From Vibrio gelatinilyticus (lineage in GTDB: Bacteria; Pseudomonadota; Gammaproteobacteria; Enterobacterales; Vibrionaceae): DNA of 64,000 nt. This document shows, one piece after another, positions 54,001 to 63,837 of this stretch. The position numbers were made by a program, and so were the translations under genes. A model generated the notes under the pieces. It had not been told where the DNA came from. It saw only the letters and a list, made by a program, of their open reading frames with translations, and did not search any database. Location of the stretch: contig NZ_JAJNNZ010000006.1 in NCBI RefSeq assembly GCF_022836845.1, positions 62,001 through 126,000 of the forward strand, read 5' to 3'. Within the stretch, counting starts at the first letter, position 1. Every line of letters begins with the position of its first letter.

Positions 54001-54930
54001 ATGAATGAGTTAATCTTATTTTTAAGTGATATTAGCTTTACGCGAGACAATTTGGTTCTGGGCGCTATACTGCTAGCTGTTGCACTCTTTGTTTTTACAT
54101 TAGGCTTTATATTGTCTGGAGTTAAAAGTAATGTAGAGCGAAGAGTCGATGGTTTGATTGATTCTGAGGACAGGAAAGAAAATAGTAGAGTAAGAAACAC
54201 GCTCGAATCATTAGCGCCTTTTTATATACCAGGTGATTCCAAAGAACGAGACAATATAAGAAGTCAATTGATGCATGCCGGCTATCATGACAAAAAAGCT
54301 ATAGCCAATTTCTATGCGATAAAATTGTTTTCTTTTGTTGTAGGAGTGATATTTTCAGCCTTGATCTTCTTATTGTTTGCAGATGCGTCTTGGCGAAATT
54401 TTTGCATGATTGGGGCTGTTTTCTTTGGCTTGTTTATTCCAAATGTTATTTTAAAGAAACTCATCAAGACAAGACAAAGAAAAATTAGAGGTGGGATTCC
54501 TGATGTACTTGACTTATTGGTCGTGTGTACAGAATCAGGACTCGGCTTTTTAGCTGCTCTTCGTAGGGTGGCAAATGAAGCTTACATATCGCACCCTGAG
54601 CTTGCCGATGAACTTGATACAGTGTGTGCCAAAGTTAAAGCTGGCGTAGAATTGCCCCAAGCTTTTTCAGAGCTGGTAGTAAGAACAGGATTAGAAGAGC
54701 TAAACGGGCTGGTTAGTATGTTATCGCATGCATCAAGAATTGGGGGTAGCCTTGCAACAACCTTACGAGATTACACTGAGGATTATAGAGATAAACGAAA
54801 CCAACAGGCTGAGGAAATGGCCGCTAAGATGCCAACTAAGATGATGTTCCCAATGTTACTTTTTATTTGGCCGTGTTTTTTCATTGTAGCCGTTGGACCC
54901 GCTATACTCATATTAAAAGAAGCTTTCTGA
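54001..54930 (+). CDS. tadC: TadC inner-membrane pilus assembly protein
   Basis: 309 residues, GspF-like, with IPDVLDLLVVCTESGLGF and LEELNGLVSMLSHASRIG. It starts one base after the tadB stop, so the two should be translated together. Confidence 0.93.
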   Translation: MNELILFLSDISFTRDNLVLGAILLAVALFVFTLGFILSGVKSNVERRVDGLIDSEDRKENSRVRNTLESLAPFYIPGDSKERDNIRSQLMHAGYHDKKAIANFYAIKLFSFVVGVIFSALIFLLFADASWRNFCMIGAVFFGLFIPNVILKKLIKTRQRKIRGGIPDVLDLLVVCTESGLGFLAALRRVANEAYISHPELADELDTVCAKVKAGVELPQAFSELVVRTGLEELNGLVSMLSHASRIGGSLATTLRDYTEDYRDKRNQQAEEMAAKMPTKMMFPMLLFIWPCFFIVAVGPAILILKEAF

Positions 54931-54945
54931 ATAAGGATTGTTACT

Positions 54946-55956
54946 ATGAAAGGACTTCAATCTATAATTGTATGTTTGCTTTGTATTTCATTACAAGCTT
55001 GTGCAACAAAAGAAGAACAACCCCAATATGATACATCTTTATACCAAGGGCGTCCGATAGACACGTTGACGCAAGATCCACCACCCAAAACTGAAGTGGA
55101 AGCGATAAAGCGTGGTGACGCTGCGCTAAACAGTCAGAACATCGATTTGGCGCTCTATGAATATATACGCTCTTTATCATTCGAGCCATCGGAGTATAAA
55201 GATCAAACCTTGTATACTATCGGACGCATACACTTATCTCGTGGTAATAATGAGCTTGCTGAACAAGCGTTTTTGATGTCGGTTGAAACTAATCCAAATA
55301 ACGTATTAGCCTTGCAACAGTTAGGCGCTTTGTATACAGCAACAGGGAGGGTTGATGAAGGAGAAACCTATTTTTTACGTTCTGTAAATGCTGATCAAAT
55401 TCGAATGAACAATAAAGCCACCATTGAATTTAACACCATTTCAGTAGACAAGGTGAGAGAGCTAGTCGTTGATAAAGAGTCACCAGCGATAGCGTATCTT
55501 GGTTTGGGTGTATTGTCTGACGTTAAAAATGAATACGAATTAGCGAGATCATTCTATGACAAGGCTTACTCTATCAAGCCCAATTCCGTTAAGCTACTCA
55601 TTAATCAAGGGTACTCATTCTATATGTCAGGTGATTACACCAAAGCAGAAATGTTTACTCAAAAAGCGTTGAAACAAGCGCCAAACAATGAAAAAGCTCA
55701 GAATAACATGGCGTTGATTTACCTGGCGAAAGGGCAAGAGAACAAAGCGTTAAATATGTTTACACGCCACATGGAAAACTATGAAGCATTAAACAATGTC
55801 GGTTACTTTTTGTTACTTCAAGGTAAGCCTGAAAACGCGGTACCGTACTTCCAACAAGCAATAGATAAGAAAGCGTCCTATTACAAACTAGCCAACGATA
55901 ATTTGGAGAGGGCGCTGAGTGAAATTAGGATGAAAGAGATTGCTGTGACTCAGTAA
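54946..55956 (+). CDS. tadD: TadD tetratricopeptide lipoprotein
   Basis: 336 residues with a lipoprotein signal (lipobox LQAC) and a series of tetratricopeptide repeats, for example NNVLALQQLGALYTATGRVD and NEKAQNNMALIYLAKGQENK. It is likely the pilotin or assembly lipoprotein and ends the Tad operon before a terminator. Confidence 0.9.
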   Translation: MKGLQSIIVCLLCISLQACATKEEQPQYDTSLYQGRPIDTLTQDPPPKTEVEAIKRGDAALNSQNIDLALYEYIRSLSFEPSEYKDQTLYTIGRIHLSRGNNELAEQAFLMSVETNPNNVLALQQLGALYTATGRVDEGETYFLRSVNADQIRMNNKATIEFNTISVDKVRELVVDKESPAIAYLGLGVLSDVKNEYELARSFYDKAYSIKPNSVKLLINQGYSFYMSGDYTKAEMFTQKALKQAPNNEKAQNNMALIYLAKGQENKALNMFTRHMENYEALNNVGYFLLLQGKPENAVPYFQQAIDKKASYYKLANDNLERALSEIRMKEIAVTQ

Positions 55957-55961
55957 TAGGG

Positions 55962-55993
55962 AAAGGGGCACGCATTAGAGCTAGCCCCTTTTA
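55962..55993. terminator. Terminator of the Tad operon
   Basis: AAAGGGGC pairs with GCCCCTTT, with a 14-base loop and T run. It also sits at the end of the convergent pstS-like gene. Confidence 0.85.
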
Positions 55994-56005
55994 GTTTGAT
56001 ATTAC

Positions 56006-56818
56006 CTATTTGATGGCAGTATAACCGTACTCATTGATAAGGCGTTGGCCCTGGGATGAGGTAACAAAGCGGATAAAGTCATCGGCTGCATCTTCGATAT
56101 CATCGTTCTTGTGTAATAACAAAAACGGACGGGCTAGTTTGTAACTGCCAGCGGCGATGTTCTTTGACGTTGGCTCTACGCCCTCTAATGTCAGCGGCTT
56201 AATAGATTGGTCAATAGAACCTGTTGATACAAATCCAATTGCGTGCGAGTTGTGATTAACGATAGTTTTCACCATGCTGTTGCTGTTCACAACGAGATTT
56301 GTCGGGTTTATATCTGATACTAAACGTTCATTGACGATTTTGGTTAACCCCAAGAGACTTTCAAAACTGTAGCGAGTGCCAGAAGATGCCTCACGAGTGA
56401 CTACAGCGATTTTTTGATCGTTACCACCGACTTCTTTCCAATTGGTAATCTTTCCTTTGTAGATATCATAGATCTGGTCGCGAGTGAGGTTAACGACCGG
56501 GTTAGCACGGTTTACGACGATGGCTAATCCATCAAAGGCAATAGGAAAGACGTCAAGGTCTTGATCGGATTCTCGTTCAGTTAGGTAACGACTGCTCATA
56601 CCAATATCGGCGACGCCCTTTTTAACCATTGTGATTCCAGCAGTCGAGCCTATTCCCTGTACTGCGATGTAACTTTCGCTGTGAGTCTGATTATATTTTT
56701 CCGCTAAAACATCCATTAGTCTAGCGACAGAAGTCGAGCCAGAAATATTGACTTCTTTTGCTAGGGGTGAGTTGACTGCAAGTAGCGATAGTAGGGCTGC
56801 GAAGGCGATTCGTAGCAT
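56006..56818 (-). CDS. PstS-like phosphate-binding periplasmic protein
   Basis: 270 residues with a signal peptide ending LAKE. It has the phosphate-binding opening (ISGSTSVARLMDVLAEKYNQ), VQGIGSTAGITMVKKG and VVTREASSGTRYSFE. No pstCAB genes are adjacent, so it may be an orphan or a second-copy sensor. Convergent with tadD. Confidence 0.88.
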   Translation of the reverse strand: MLRIAFAALLSLLAVNSPLAKEVNISGSTSVARLMDVLAEKYNQTHSESYIAVQGIGSTAGITMVKKGVADIGMSSRYLTERESDQDLDVFPIAFDGLAIVVNRANPVVNLTRDQIYDIYKGKITNWKEVGGNDQKIAVVTREASSGTRYSFESLLGLTKIVNERLVSDINPTNLVVNSNSMVKTIVNHNSHAIGFVSTGSIDQSIKPLTLEGVEPTSKNIAAGSYKLARPFLLLHKNDDIEDAADDFIRFVTSSQGQRLINEYGYTAIK

Positions 56819-57003
56819 AGTTTACTCCATCAATCTAAAATTCTTGCGATATGATATTGCGCTTATGTGACAATTTCGTGAATGGTGCTCTCATAGACAT
56901 ATTCAAACTGTTAGTTGGCATCCATTGTCAAACTAATTGGCTAACATTAGAAGGGTAATGCGTATATAGTAATTACTAGGAAAAAGAAATGTGGGGGAGG
57001 GAT

Positions 57004-57345
57004 ATGTCATTAATTGAAATGACTCAACGCCGACTCGAGCGCTGTGCTGAGCTTTTGTGTGCCAATAGAAACAAGAGTATGCCAGTAGAGTTAGGTAAGT
57101 CTCTATATGAATTAGATGAAAATACAGTCGTGTTTTCTAAAGCTCATTACCTACTAGATTCAGTGTCAAGTAGCTATACGAGTTCGGTTGCAAAAGTCGA
57201 GCTGGATTTAGACACTAACATGTGGATGTTGTTTGTTCCTAATGAGGAAGATAGGTGGATCCCATACCCGTTTTTGGCTCGAAGTGCGGATTTAACGGCG
57301 ATAATGCGTGAGATAGAAAAGGACCCAAAGTCCTATTTTTGGTAA
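57004..57345 (+). CDS. DUF3024 domain protein
   Basis: 113 residues from the ATG at 57004 beside GGGGAGGG. It has the DUF3024 pattern YELDENTVVFSK, SSVAKVELDLDTNMW and RWIPYPFL. Small, soluble, function unknown. Ends before a strong terminator. Confidence 0.82.
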   Translation: MSLIEMTQRRLERCAELLCANRNKSMPVELGKSLYELDENTVVFSKAHYLLDSVSSSYTSSVAKVELDLDTNMWMLFVPNEEDRWIPYPFLARSADLTAIMREIEKDPKSYFW

Positions 57346-57367
57346 GATAGTCTAACTTAACGTATTG

Positions 57368-57399
57368 AAAAACAAGGCCCTTTAAGGGCCTTGTTTTTA
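57368..57399. terminator. Bidirectional terminator between DUF3024 and rnb
   Basis: AAAACAAGGCCCTT and its complement form a long perfect stem with T runs at each end. It serves both convergent genes. Confidence 0.92.
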
Positions 57400-57408
57400 T
57401 CTGTCAAA

Positions 57409-59409
57409 CTATTCAGATTCTTCTGTTTCGGTTGGCGCTGAACTTGAAAACACTTTCACTGGTTTGGCAACTAAGCTGCGGTTTTCCATGTTCACTTCAT
57501 GTAGGGTAACTTCGAATTGATCGCCCAACTTATAGGCGACGTCCTTATCTATAAGGATCTTACCTTCTTCGTTATTGGTTTCTAAACGTTTTTTGTCATT
57601 CAAAATCAAAGAATTTGGAATGAATACCGTTGCGCCATTTTCCATTAAACGCGCACGAATGCCAGCCCTGTTAATATCAAAGATCTCGGCCGTGAAAACA
57701 GTTTGAGCTTCAGGTGCACCGGATAGAGTACGAGCGTAAAGCCAATCGCCTACGGTACGTTCGGCAATTTTATGGTGGCGTCTGTGTATAGCAAGTTCCT
57801 CTCCGAGCTTGTCATCAGGAATTTGTGTTGGCTCTTGATTAAGAATGTGAGCTTTTAGCAGACGATGATTAACCATATCGCCATACTTTCGGATTGGTGA
57901 GGTCCATGTTGCATACACATCTAAACCCATCGCGTAATGTGGTTTAGGCTCGTTGCCAACTTCGCTGTAAGCTTGCAGTTTGCGAATTCGATTATCAATA
58001 TACGTCGATTCTTGGGCGGCTAACTCTCTACGAAGTGCGGCAAAGCCTTCTAGTGTAGAGAGGGACTCTACTGTATGAATTGGATCAGAATTTTCAGGAT
58101 TTACAAGTGCAATAACATCTTTGATTTTTTCTGCTTTGAAGCCTGAATGTGTATTAAAAACACCAGTTTCGAATGATTTGCTTAATACGCGTCCAGCACA
58201 AATATTAGCCGTAATCATCGCCTCTTCAACCAGTTTGTTCGATGTTCTTCTCATCTCGGAGTGAATAGCAACAACGTCATTATCTTCGCTGAGCTCAAAT
58301 CGATAATCAGGTCTGTCAGGGAAAACGACAGCGTTGGCTTCACGCCACGAAGAACGAGCTAGCGAAAAGTCATAAAGATCACGGACGACCGAAGCAGTTA
58401 AATCACAAGGTTGCCAGTTTTCGCTCTTTCCAGCTTCTAGCCAGTCAGATACGTGGTCATAAACAAGGCGAGCGTGAGATTTAATATCTGCAGCGAAAAA
58501 CTCGATATCGTTGTCAATAACACCGTCTTTCTTTACAGTTACTTCACAACATAAAGCTGGACGCACTTCGTTATCGATAAGTGAGCATAAGTTATCGGCA
58601 AGGTCACGTGGCAACATAGGGATGTTACGGCCAGGAAGGTAAATCGTGTAGCCACGCTCTCTAGCGACTTTATCCATTTCATCGTCTGGAGTAATGTAAG
58701 CGGTAGGATCTGCAATAGCGATCGTGATTTTGTAGTCGCCATTGTCGAGCTTTTGAGCATGGAGTGCATCGTCCATGTCTTTTGTAGACTCACCATCGAT
58801 AGTGACAAAAGGTAAATGGGTGACGTCTTTTCTTTGCAGTTCACTAGGGTCTTTGCGTTCCCAATTATCTATGCCGGCAGGCTCTGTGTTTGGCAAATCA
58901 TTTTGTGCTAATGTTACCCACCATGGAGCAATCTTGTCATCTGCTGTTGTTATTTTTTCACTGATTTCTACGAAAAAGCCATTGTCATCTTTTAATGGAT
59001 GGCGAATGACATGAGCGACAACCCAGTCTCCTTCTTTAAATTCGTCTTGTTTAAGTCCTTTTCTTGTTTTTGCTTTTAGTGATAAGCCTTTTAACTGGGG
59101 ATGATCTGGGACGACGTTAAGTCTTCCTTTAAATAGTTTAATACGGCCGATAAACCGAGTTAGCCCTTGTTCCAAAAGTTCCTGCGGCTCGGCAACTTCT
59201 CGCTCTTTCTCCGTACGAATGATCGCAACGACCTTGTCGCCGTGCATGCATTTTTTCATGTAAGGAGGTGGAATGAAAAAACTCGTCTTAGCATCAACCT
59301 CTAAAAAGCCAAAACCTTTTTCAGTGGCTTTGATTGTACCTTCTTTTTTCGGTAGGTTTTCTTGGATTTGTTGCTTGAGTTGTGCGAGTAGCGCGTTATC
59401 TTGGAACAT
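57409..59409 (-). CDS. rnb: Exoribonuclease II
   Basis: 666 residues from the ATG at 59409, which aligns with the E. coli RNase II start MFQDN; the frame runs on to 59442. Two cold-shock domains are followed by the RNB domain with [18 protein letters not shown] (catalytic Asp cluster), [40 protein letters not shown], and a C-terminal S1 domain. It degrades unstructured RNA 3' to 5'. The ribosome site is weak. It is divergent from deaD. Confidence 0.96.
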   Translation of the reverse strand: MFQDNALLAQLKQQIQENLPKKEGTIKATEKGFGFLEVDAKTSFFIPPPYMKKCMHGDKVVAIIRTEKEREVAEPQELLEQGLTRFIGRIKLFKGRLNVVPDHPQLKGLSLKAKTRKGLKQDEFKEGDWVVAHVIRHPLKDDNGFFVEISEKITTADDKIAPWWVTLAQNDLPNTEPAGIDNWERKDPSELQRKDVTHLPFVTIDGESTKDMDDALHAQKLDNGDYKITIAIADPTAYITPDDEMDKVARERGYTIYLPGRNIPMLPRDLADNLCSLIDNEVRPALCCEVTVKKDGVIDNDIEFFAADIKSHARLVYDHVSDWLEAGKSENWQPCDLTASVVRDLYDFSLARSSWREANAVVFPDRPDYRFELSEDNDVVAIHSEMRRTSNKLVEEAMITANICAGRVLSKSFETGVFNTHSGFKAEKIKDVIALVNPENSDPIHTVESLSTLEGFAALRRELAAQESTYIDNRIRKLQAYSEVGNEPKPHYAMGLDVYATWTSPIRKYGDMVNHRLLKAHILNQEPTQIPDDKLGEELAIHRRHHKIAERTVGDWLYARTLSGAPEAQTVFTAEIFDINRAGIRARLMENGATVFIPNSLILNDKKRLETNNEEGKILIDKDVAYKLGDQFEVTLHEVNMENRSLVAKPVKVFSSSAPTETEESE

Positions 59410-59787
59410 GTATAAAATTCTAATCGATGAAAGTGACGACACTATACCTCAATGAATAGTTGCCTGCCTAGATGAAAAATTCAAAGAGATCATTGACCCT
59501 TAACGCTATAGATTTAACCGTTATGCGTAAATATTGATGATACTGTGACCGAAAAAAGGGAAATTTGGAAAAAATTGTGATGTATTTCAATTTTTTCTGG
59601 CTTTTTTTATGCTTTTAGGGAATAATCCGCCTCCTTGTTTACGTCCCTAGCGGCTTGATGCGATTTGCTACTTATCCGCATCTGAATGGAATCAGCTCTT
59701 TAAGGGTTGCTTTAAAGCAATCTGGATCAGTTTGGAATTGGTAGAGCTCATGGGACCTTATGTTAATTATTGATAAATGGGATCCCA
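59410..59787. other. Divergent rnb-deaD region and long deaD leader
   Basis: 378 bases. On the deaD side it contains a hairpin GATGCG/CGCATC (59657-59682), the short upstream frame at 59750-59773, and a palindrome TGGGATCCCA over the likely deaD ribosome site. Long leaders are known for cold-shock helicase mRNAs. Confidence 0.5.
59750..59773 (+). other. Seven-codon upstream open frame before deaD
   Basis: ATG to TGA encodes MGPYVNY, ending 14 bases before the deaD ATG. Its ribosome site is poor, so translation is uncertain. Confidence 0.3.
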
Positions 59788-61704
59788 ATGCAAGATTCTT
59801 CAATCCAGTTTAGCGATTTATCGCTGAACGACTCAATCCTTTCTGCTCTTGACGGAATGGGTTTCGTATCACCAACTCCTATCCAGGCTGCAGCTATTCC
59901 ACACCTATTAGAGGGTAAAGATGCGCTAGGTAAAGCTCAAACAGGTACTGGTAAAACAGCAGCTTTCTCTCTTCCTCTACTTAACAAGGTAAATCTTGAT
60001 CAGCGTAAACCACAAGCTGTGGTTCTTGCGCCTACTCGTGAGCTTGCTATTCAGGTAGCTGCAGAAGTAAAAAACCTGGGTAAAAATATCAACGGGTTAA
60101 AAGTGCTAGAGATCTACGGTGGTGCGTCTATCGTTGATCAAATGCGAGCGCTTAAAAATGGTGCTCACATTGTTGTTGGCACACCTGGCCGTGTTCAAGA
60201 TCTTATCAACCGTGACCGTTTGCACCTAGACGAAGTGCACACTTTTGTCCTTGATGAAGCTGATGAAATGCTAAACATGGGCTTTGTTGACGATGTCACA
60301 GAGATCATGGAGCATGCTCCTGAATCAGCCCAGCGCGTGTTGTTCTCGGCAACTATGCCTCCAATGCTTAAGAAGATTGTTGATCGCTTCTTGCGTGAGC
60401 CTGAGTATATCGACGTCGCTGGTAAAAACCACACCGTAGACAAAGTAGAACAGCAGTACTGGGTTGTTAAAGGTGTTGAAAAAGACGAAGCAATGTCTCG
60501 TCTACTTGAAACTGAAGAAACAGATGCATCTATCGTATTCGTTCGTACTCGCCAAGATACAGAGCGTCTAGCGGATTGGCTATCTGCTCGTGGTTTTAAA
60601 GCGGCAGCGTTACATGGCGATATTCCTCAGTCTTTGCGTGAACGTACAGTCGATCACATCAAACAAGGTGTTATCGATATCCTAGTTGCGACTGATGTCG
60701 TAGCCCGCGGTCTTGATGTTCCACGTATTACGCATGTATTTAACTATGACATCCCATTCGATGTTGAATCATACATCCACCGTATCGGTCGTACCGGTCG
60801 TGCTGGACGTAAAGGTAAAGCGATTCTTCTTGTACGTACAAACCAAATTCGGATGCTTCGCACTATCGAGCGTGTTACTAAATCATCAATGGAAGAAATC
60901 CAACTTCCACTTCGTGACAAAGTTGCAGAGGCTCGTCTAGTAAAACTAGGTGAAGAACTCGCACAAGAAAAAGAGAACAAGTCTTTAGACAAATTTACTG
61001 ACCTTGTGGAGAAACTTCAAGAAGGATTAGAACTAGATGCGGCAACACTCGCAGCAATCCTTCTTAAGCGCCAGCAAGGCAAGCGCCCGCTATTCTACGT
61101 AGGCGATGATCCAATGATCGCTGCGATAGAACGCGACAAGCAACGCCGTAAAGAGCGCCGAGAAGGTGGTCGTGATGGTGGTCGTGATGGTGGACGTGAA
61201 GGCCGTCGTAGCTTCAATACTGCAGATTGGGATACGTACCAACTGCAAGTAGGCCGTGAGCAAGGTGTGCAGGTTAAAGATATCGTTGGTGCACTAGCAA
61301 ACGAGCTTGGTCTAACTAAAGGCGCTATCGGTGCAATTAAGCTTGACCGTGAATCAACTTACGTTCAATTACCGAAGCAAATGACGTCAGATGTTGCTGG
61401 CAAGCTTCGTAAACTGCGTATTCGTCAAAAAGAAGCGGGTGCTGTTGTCGTAGATTTTACTGATTTCCGTGAGCCTCGTGGTCGCCGTGATGGCAACCGT
61501 GATGGCAACCGTGGTGGTCATCGTGGCAACCGTGAAGGCGGCGGCTATCGTGGTAATCGTGAAGGCAATCGTGAAGGCAGTCGTGAAGGTAGCCGTGGCC
61601 GTGGTGATGGTGAGCGTCGTTTTGACCGCAACCGTGGTGGTGATCATCGTGGCAGTCATCGTGGCGAGCGCAGTTTTTCACGCAACCGTCGTGACGAAGC
61701 ATAA
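59788..61704 (+). CDS. deaD: DEAD-box RNA helicase DeaD (CsdA)
   Basis: 638 residues from the ATG at 59788, six codons after a TTG at 59770. The helicase core has AQTGTGKTAAF, PTRELAIQ, DEADEMLNMGF, SAT and HRIGRTGRAGRKG. The RNA-binding DbpA-like domain (about 490-570) is followed by an Arg/Gly-rich tail of degenerate NRDGNRGG/REGSREGS repeats. DeaD assists ribosome assembly and mRNA decay in the cold. It is next to rnb, consistent with a shared role in RNA turnover. Confidence 0.95.
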   Translation: MQDSSIQFSDLSLNDSILSALDGMGFVSPTPIQAAAIPHLLEGKDALGKAQTGTGKTAAFSLPLLNKVNLDQRKPQAVVLAPTRELAIQVAAEVKNLGKNINGLKVLEIYGGASIVDQMRALKNGAHIVVGTPGRVQDLINRDRLHLDEVHTFVLDEADEMLNMGFVDDVTEIMEHAPESAQRVLFSATMPPMLKKIVDRFLREPEYIDVAGKNHTVDKVEQQYWVVKGVEKDEAMSRLLETEETDASIVFVRTRQDTERLADWLSARGFKAAALHGDIPQSLRERTVDHIKQGVIDILVATDVVARGLDVPRITHVFNYDIPFDVESYIHRIGRTGRAGRKGKAILLVRTNQIRMLRTIERVTKSSMEEIQLPLRDKVAEARLVKLGEELAQEKENKSLDKFTDLVEKLQEGLELDAATLAAILLKRQQGKRPLFYVGDDPMIAAIERDKQRRKERREGGRDGGRDGGREGRRSFNTADWDTYQLQVGREQGVQVKDIVGALANELGLTKGAIGAIKLDRESTYVQLPKQMTSDVAGKLRKLRIRQKEAGAVVVDFTDFREPRGRRDGNRDGNRGGHRGNREGGGYRGNREGNREGSREGSRGRGDGERRFDRNRGGDHRGSHRGERSFSRNRRDEA

Positions 61705-61729
61705 TTTAGTTTTTATTAAAAAATAGTTG

Positions 61730-61756
61730 AAAGCCGGGCTCTAGCCCGGCTTTTTT
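61730..61756 (+). terminator. Terminator after deaD
   Basis: AAGCCGGGCT and AGCCCGGCTT around a two-base centre, followed by six T. Confidence 0.93.
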
Positions 61757-61979
61757 GTATGCATCAATATGAAATTGGTGTGAATGAACCCTATAATCAA
61801 GGTGTGCATACGATTTAATTCAGGTCGTGAATTAAATATGGTCTTGATCATAATCAATAAATATCATTTTGATACAATGGTATGTATAAAAGAAAGTTGA
61901 AAGATTAAAAAAATATTGAATAATATAAACAAATATAGAAAGTTGTCTTCCATCAATGCTCAATACAGGATATCCCCCC

Positions 61980-63173
61980 ATGTCTAAATCGTTTGTTCTC
62001 GTGATTAACTCTGGTAGTTCTTCGCTGAAGTTTGCTGTGATTGACTCAAAAAATGGTGAAGCAGTATTATCTGGTCTAGGTGAGTGTTTTGGTCTTCCTG
62101 AGTCTCGAATGAGCTGGAAAATTAACGGTGAAAAAACGGAAATTTCAATAGAAGGCGATGACAGCCACCACAGAATTGCCATTAGCAAGCTCGTAGGTTT
62201 GACTGAAGAGTTAGGTTTACAAGAGAACATCGTAGCTGTCGGTCACCGTATCGTTCACGGTGGGGAGAAATTCACTAAAACCGTCCGCATTAATGAAGAA
62301 GTTACGGCGGAAATTGAAAAGCTTGCGGATCTTGCTCCTTTGCATAACCCTGCTGGTGCTATCGGTATCAGAGCTGCGATGGAAGCCTTTCCTTCCCTTC
62401 CTCAATTTGCAGTATTCGACACCGCATTCCATCAGTCAATGCCAAAGCGTGCTTACACGGGAGCTATCGCCAATGAGCTATACACCGACTACGGTATCCG
62501 CCGCTACGGCTTCCACGGCACGAGCCACTATTTCGTGAGTCGTGAAGCTGCGAAGATGATCAATAAGCCTATTGAAGAGTCTAGCTTCATATCTGTACAT
62601 CTTGGTAACGGTGCCTCGGTATGTGCTATCAACAACGGTGAGTCAGTCGATACCTCTATGGGTTTCACACCGCTATCTGGCCTTATGATGGGCACACGCT
62701 GTGGTGACCTAGACCCAGGTATTATCGAGTACTTACTGAAGAAAGGTTGGTCACAAGATAAAGTCTTTAATGCACTTAACAAAGAATCGGGCTTTCTAGG
62801 CGTTTCTGGTATAACAAGCGACGCACGTGGAATCTTGGAAGCAATGGAACAAGGTCACGAAGGCGCGACACTTGCGTTCCAAGTTTTCACTTATCGAGTC
62901 TCCAAATACATCGCGTCTTATTTAGCTGCATTAGATTCATTTGACGGTATCATCTTTACTGGTGGCATCGGTGAGAACTCAATGCCAATACGTCGTGAGA
63001 TTCTTAGCAACCTAAAACTCCTTGGCTTCGAAGAAGATGTTAAGGGCAATGAAGATGCACGCTTTGGTAACGCGGGTGTTATCGCCAAATCTAAAATGCT
63101 AAACGCATTGGCGTTGGTAATCCCAACCAATGAAGAATATGTCATTGCGCAACAGTCGGTTGAGCTACTATAA
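61980..63173 (+). CDS. ackA: Acetate kinase
   Basis: 397 residues from the ATG at 61980; an in-frame ATG at 61956 exists. It has VINSGSSSLKFAVID at the start, HRIVHGGEKF, DTAFHQ, RRYGFHGTSH, HLGNGASVCAI, GTRCGDLDPG and FTGGIGENS. It interconverts acetate/ATP and acetyl phosphate. No phosphotransacetylase gene is adjacent, so this may be a second acetate kinase of the genome. Confidence 0.95.
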   Translation: MSKSFVLVINSGSSSLKFAVIDSKNGEAVLSGLGECFGLPESRMSWKINGEKTEISIEGDDSHHRIAISKLVGLTEELGLQENIVAVGHRIVHGGEKFTKTVRINEEVTAEIEKLADLAPLHNPAGAIGIRAAMEAFPSLPQFAVFDTAFHQSMPKRAYTGAIANELYTDYGIRRYGFHGTSHYFVSREAAKMINKPIEESSFISVHLGNGASVCAINNGESVDTSMGFTPLSGLMMGTRCGDLDPGIIEYLLKKGWSQDKVFNALNKESGFLGVSGITSDARGILEAMEQGHEGATLAFQVFTYRVSKYIASYLAALDSFDGIIFTGGIGENSMPIRREILSNLKLLGFEEDVKGNEDARFGNAGVIAKSKMLNALALVIPTNEEYVIAQQSVELL

Positions 63174-63196
63174 GAATTCTTTCAACAAGAGCTTGA

Positions 63197-63222
63197 AAAG
63201 CGAGCTTAGCGCTCGCTTTTTC
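63197..63222 (+). terminator. Terminator after ackA
   Basis: AAAAGCGAG pairs with CTCGCTTTT and is followed by a T. Confidence 0.9.
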
Positions 63223-63365
63223 GTCGTCATCTAGAATTTAGCTCGTGCCATAAGAAGAAGATGCGAGTATCGAAAATTACAGGTGTCGATCTTTGTAAAA
63301 GAAGTTCTTCAAAAGCAAGGACCTACTAACAGTGCCATTGCGGTATATCCATAATATTCAGTAGA

Positions 63366-63400
63366 GAAAAAAGCCACAAACCGTTGAGATTAGTGGCTTT
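63366..63400 (-). terminator. Terminator of the small conserved gene
   Basis: On the minus strand AAAGCCAC pairs with GTGGCTTT, followed by a T run. Confidence 0.8.
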
Positions 63401-63453
63401 CGAGGCATTGTTAGATATACGCAACTCTATAAAGACACAGAAACACCTCTAAG

Positions 63454-63669
63454 TTACTTGGTTTTAGAGCGATAATTTGGATCTGTCCAGCAGCGGGGTA
63501 ATTCTTCACCCGACATAAAAACTAATTCGGACTTTTTGAACGTCTGAGGGTCTTGCTGCTCTTCACCTGCCTGAAGCCGACCTTCGACAGTATCCCGAAA
63601 CAAATTGGTTAATTTCGTCATTTCAACAACGTCCACCAGGTCGCCGCTCTTTCTCTCTTTTAAAAACAT
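63454..63669 (-). CDS. Small conserved protein with CWTDPNYR motif
   Basis: 71 residues from the ATG at 63669 (GAGGG upstream); the frame extends to 63684. The pattern MFLKERKSGDLVDV, GEEQQDP, SGEELPRCWTDPNYR resembles a small protein family common in Vibrio, sometimes called acetyltransferase without support. Function unknown. Confidence 0.65.
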   Translation of the reverse strand: MFLKERKSGDLVDVVEMTKLTNLFRDTVEGRLQAGEEQQDPQTFKKSELVFMSGEELPRCWTDPNYRSKTK

Positions 63670-63837
63670 TTTCTTTTCCCTCAAGCGAATCGATCATGTT
63701 TAATTATAATTGTTATTTAGAAAATGAGAGTATTTTCAATTTTCACATTCCTTGACTACGCAAACCTCAGAGCTACTCTTATGAAGATCGCCTATCCGAT
63801 CGACAAACCAATTAACTAGCAAATAAGTGGAGTCGCT

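Noticed and set aside
61387..61726. Low-complexity open frames antisense or out of frame to the end of deaD
   Set aside because: They arise from the Arg/Gly repeat coding sequence read in other frames.
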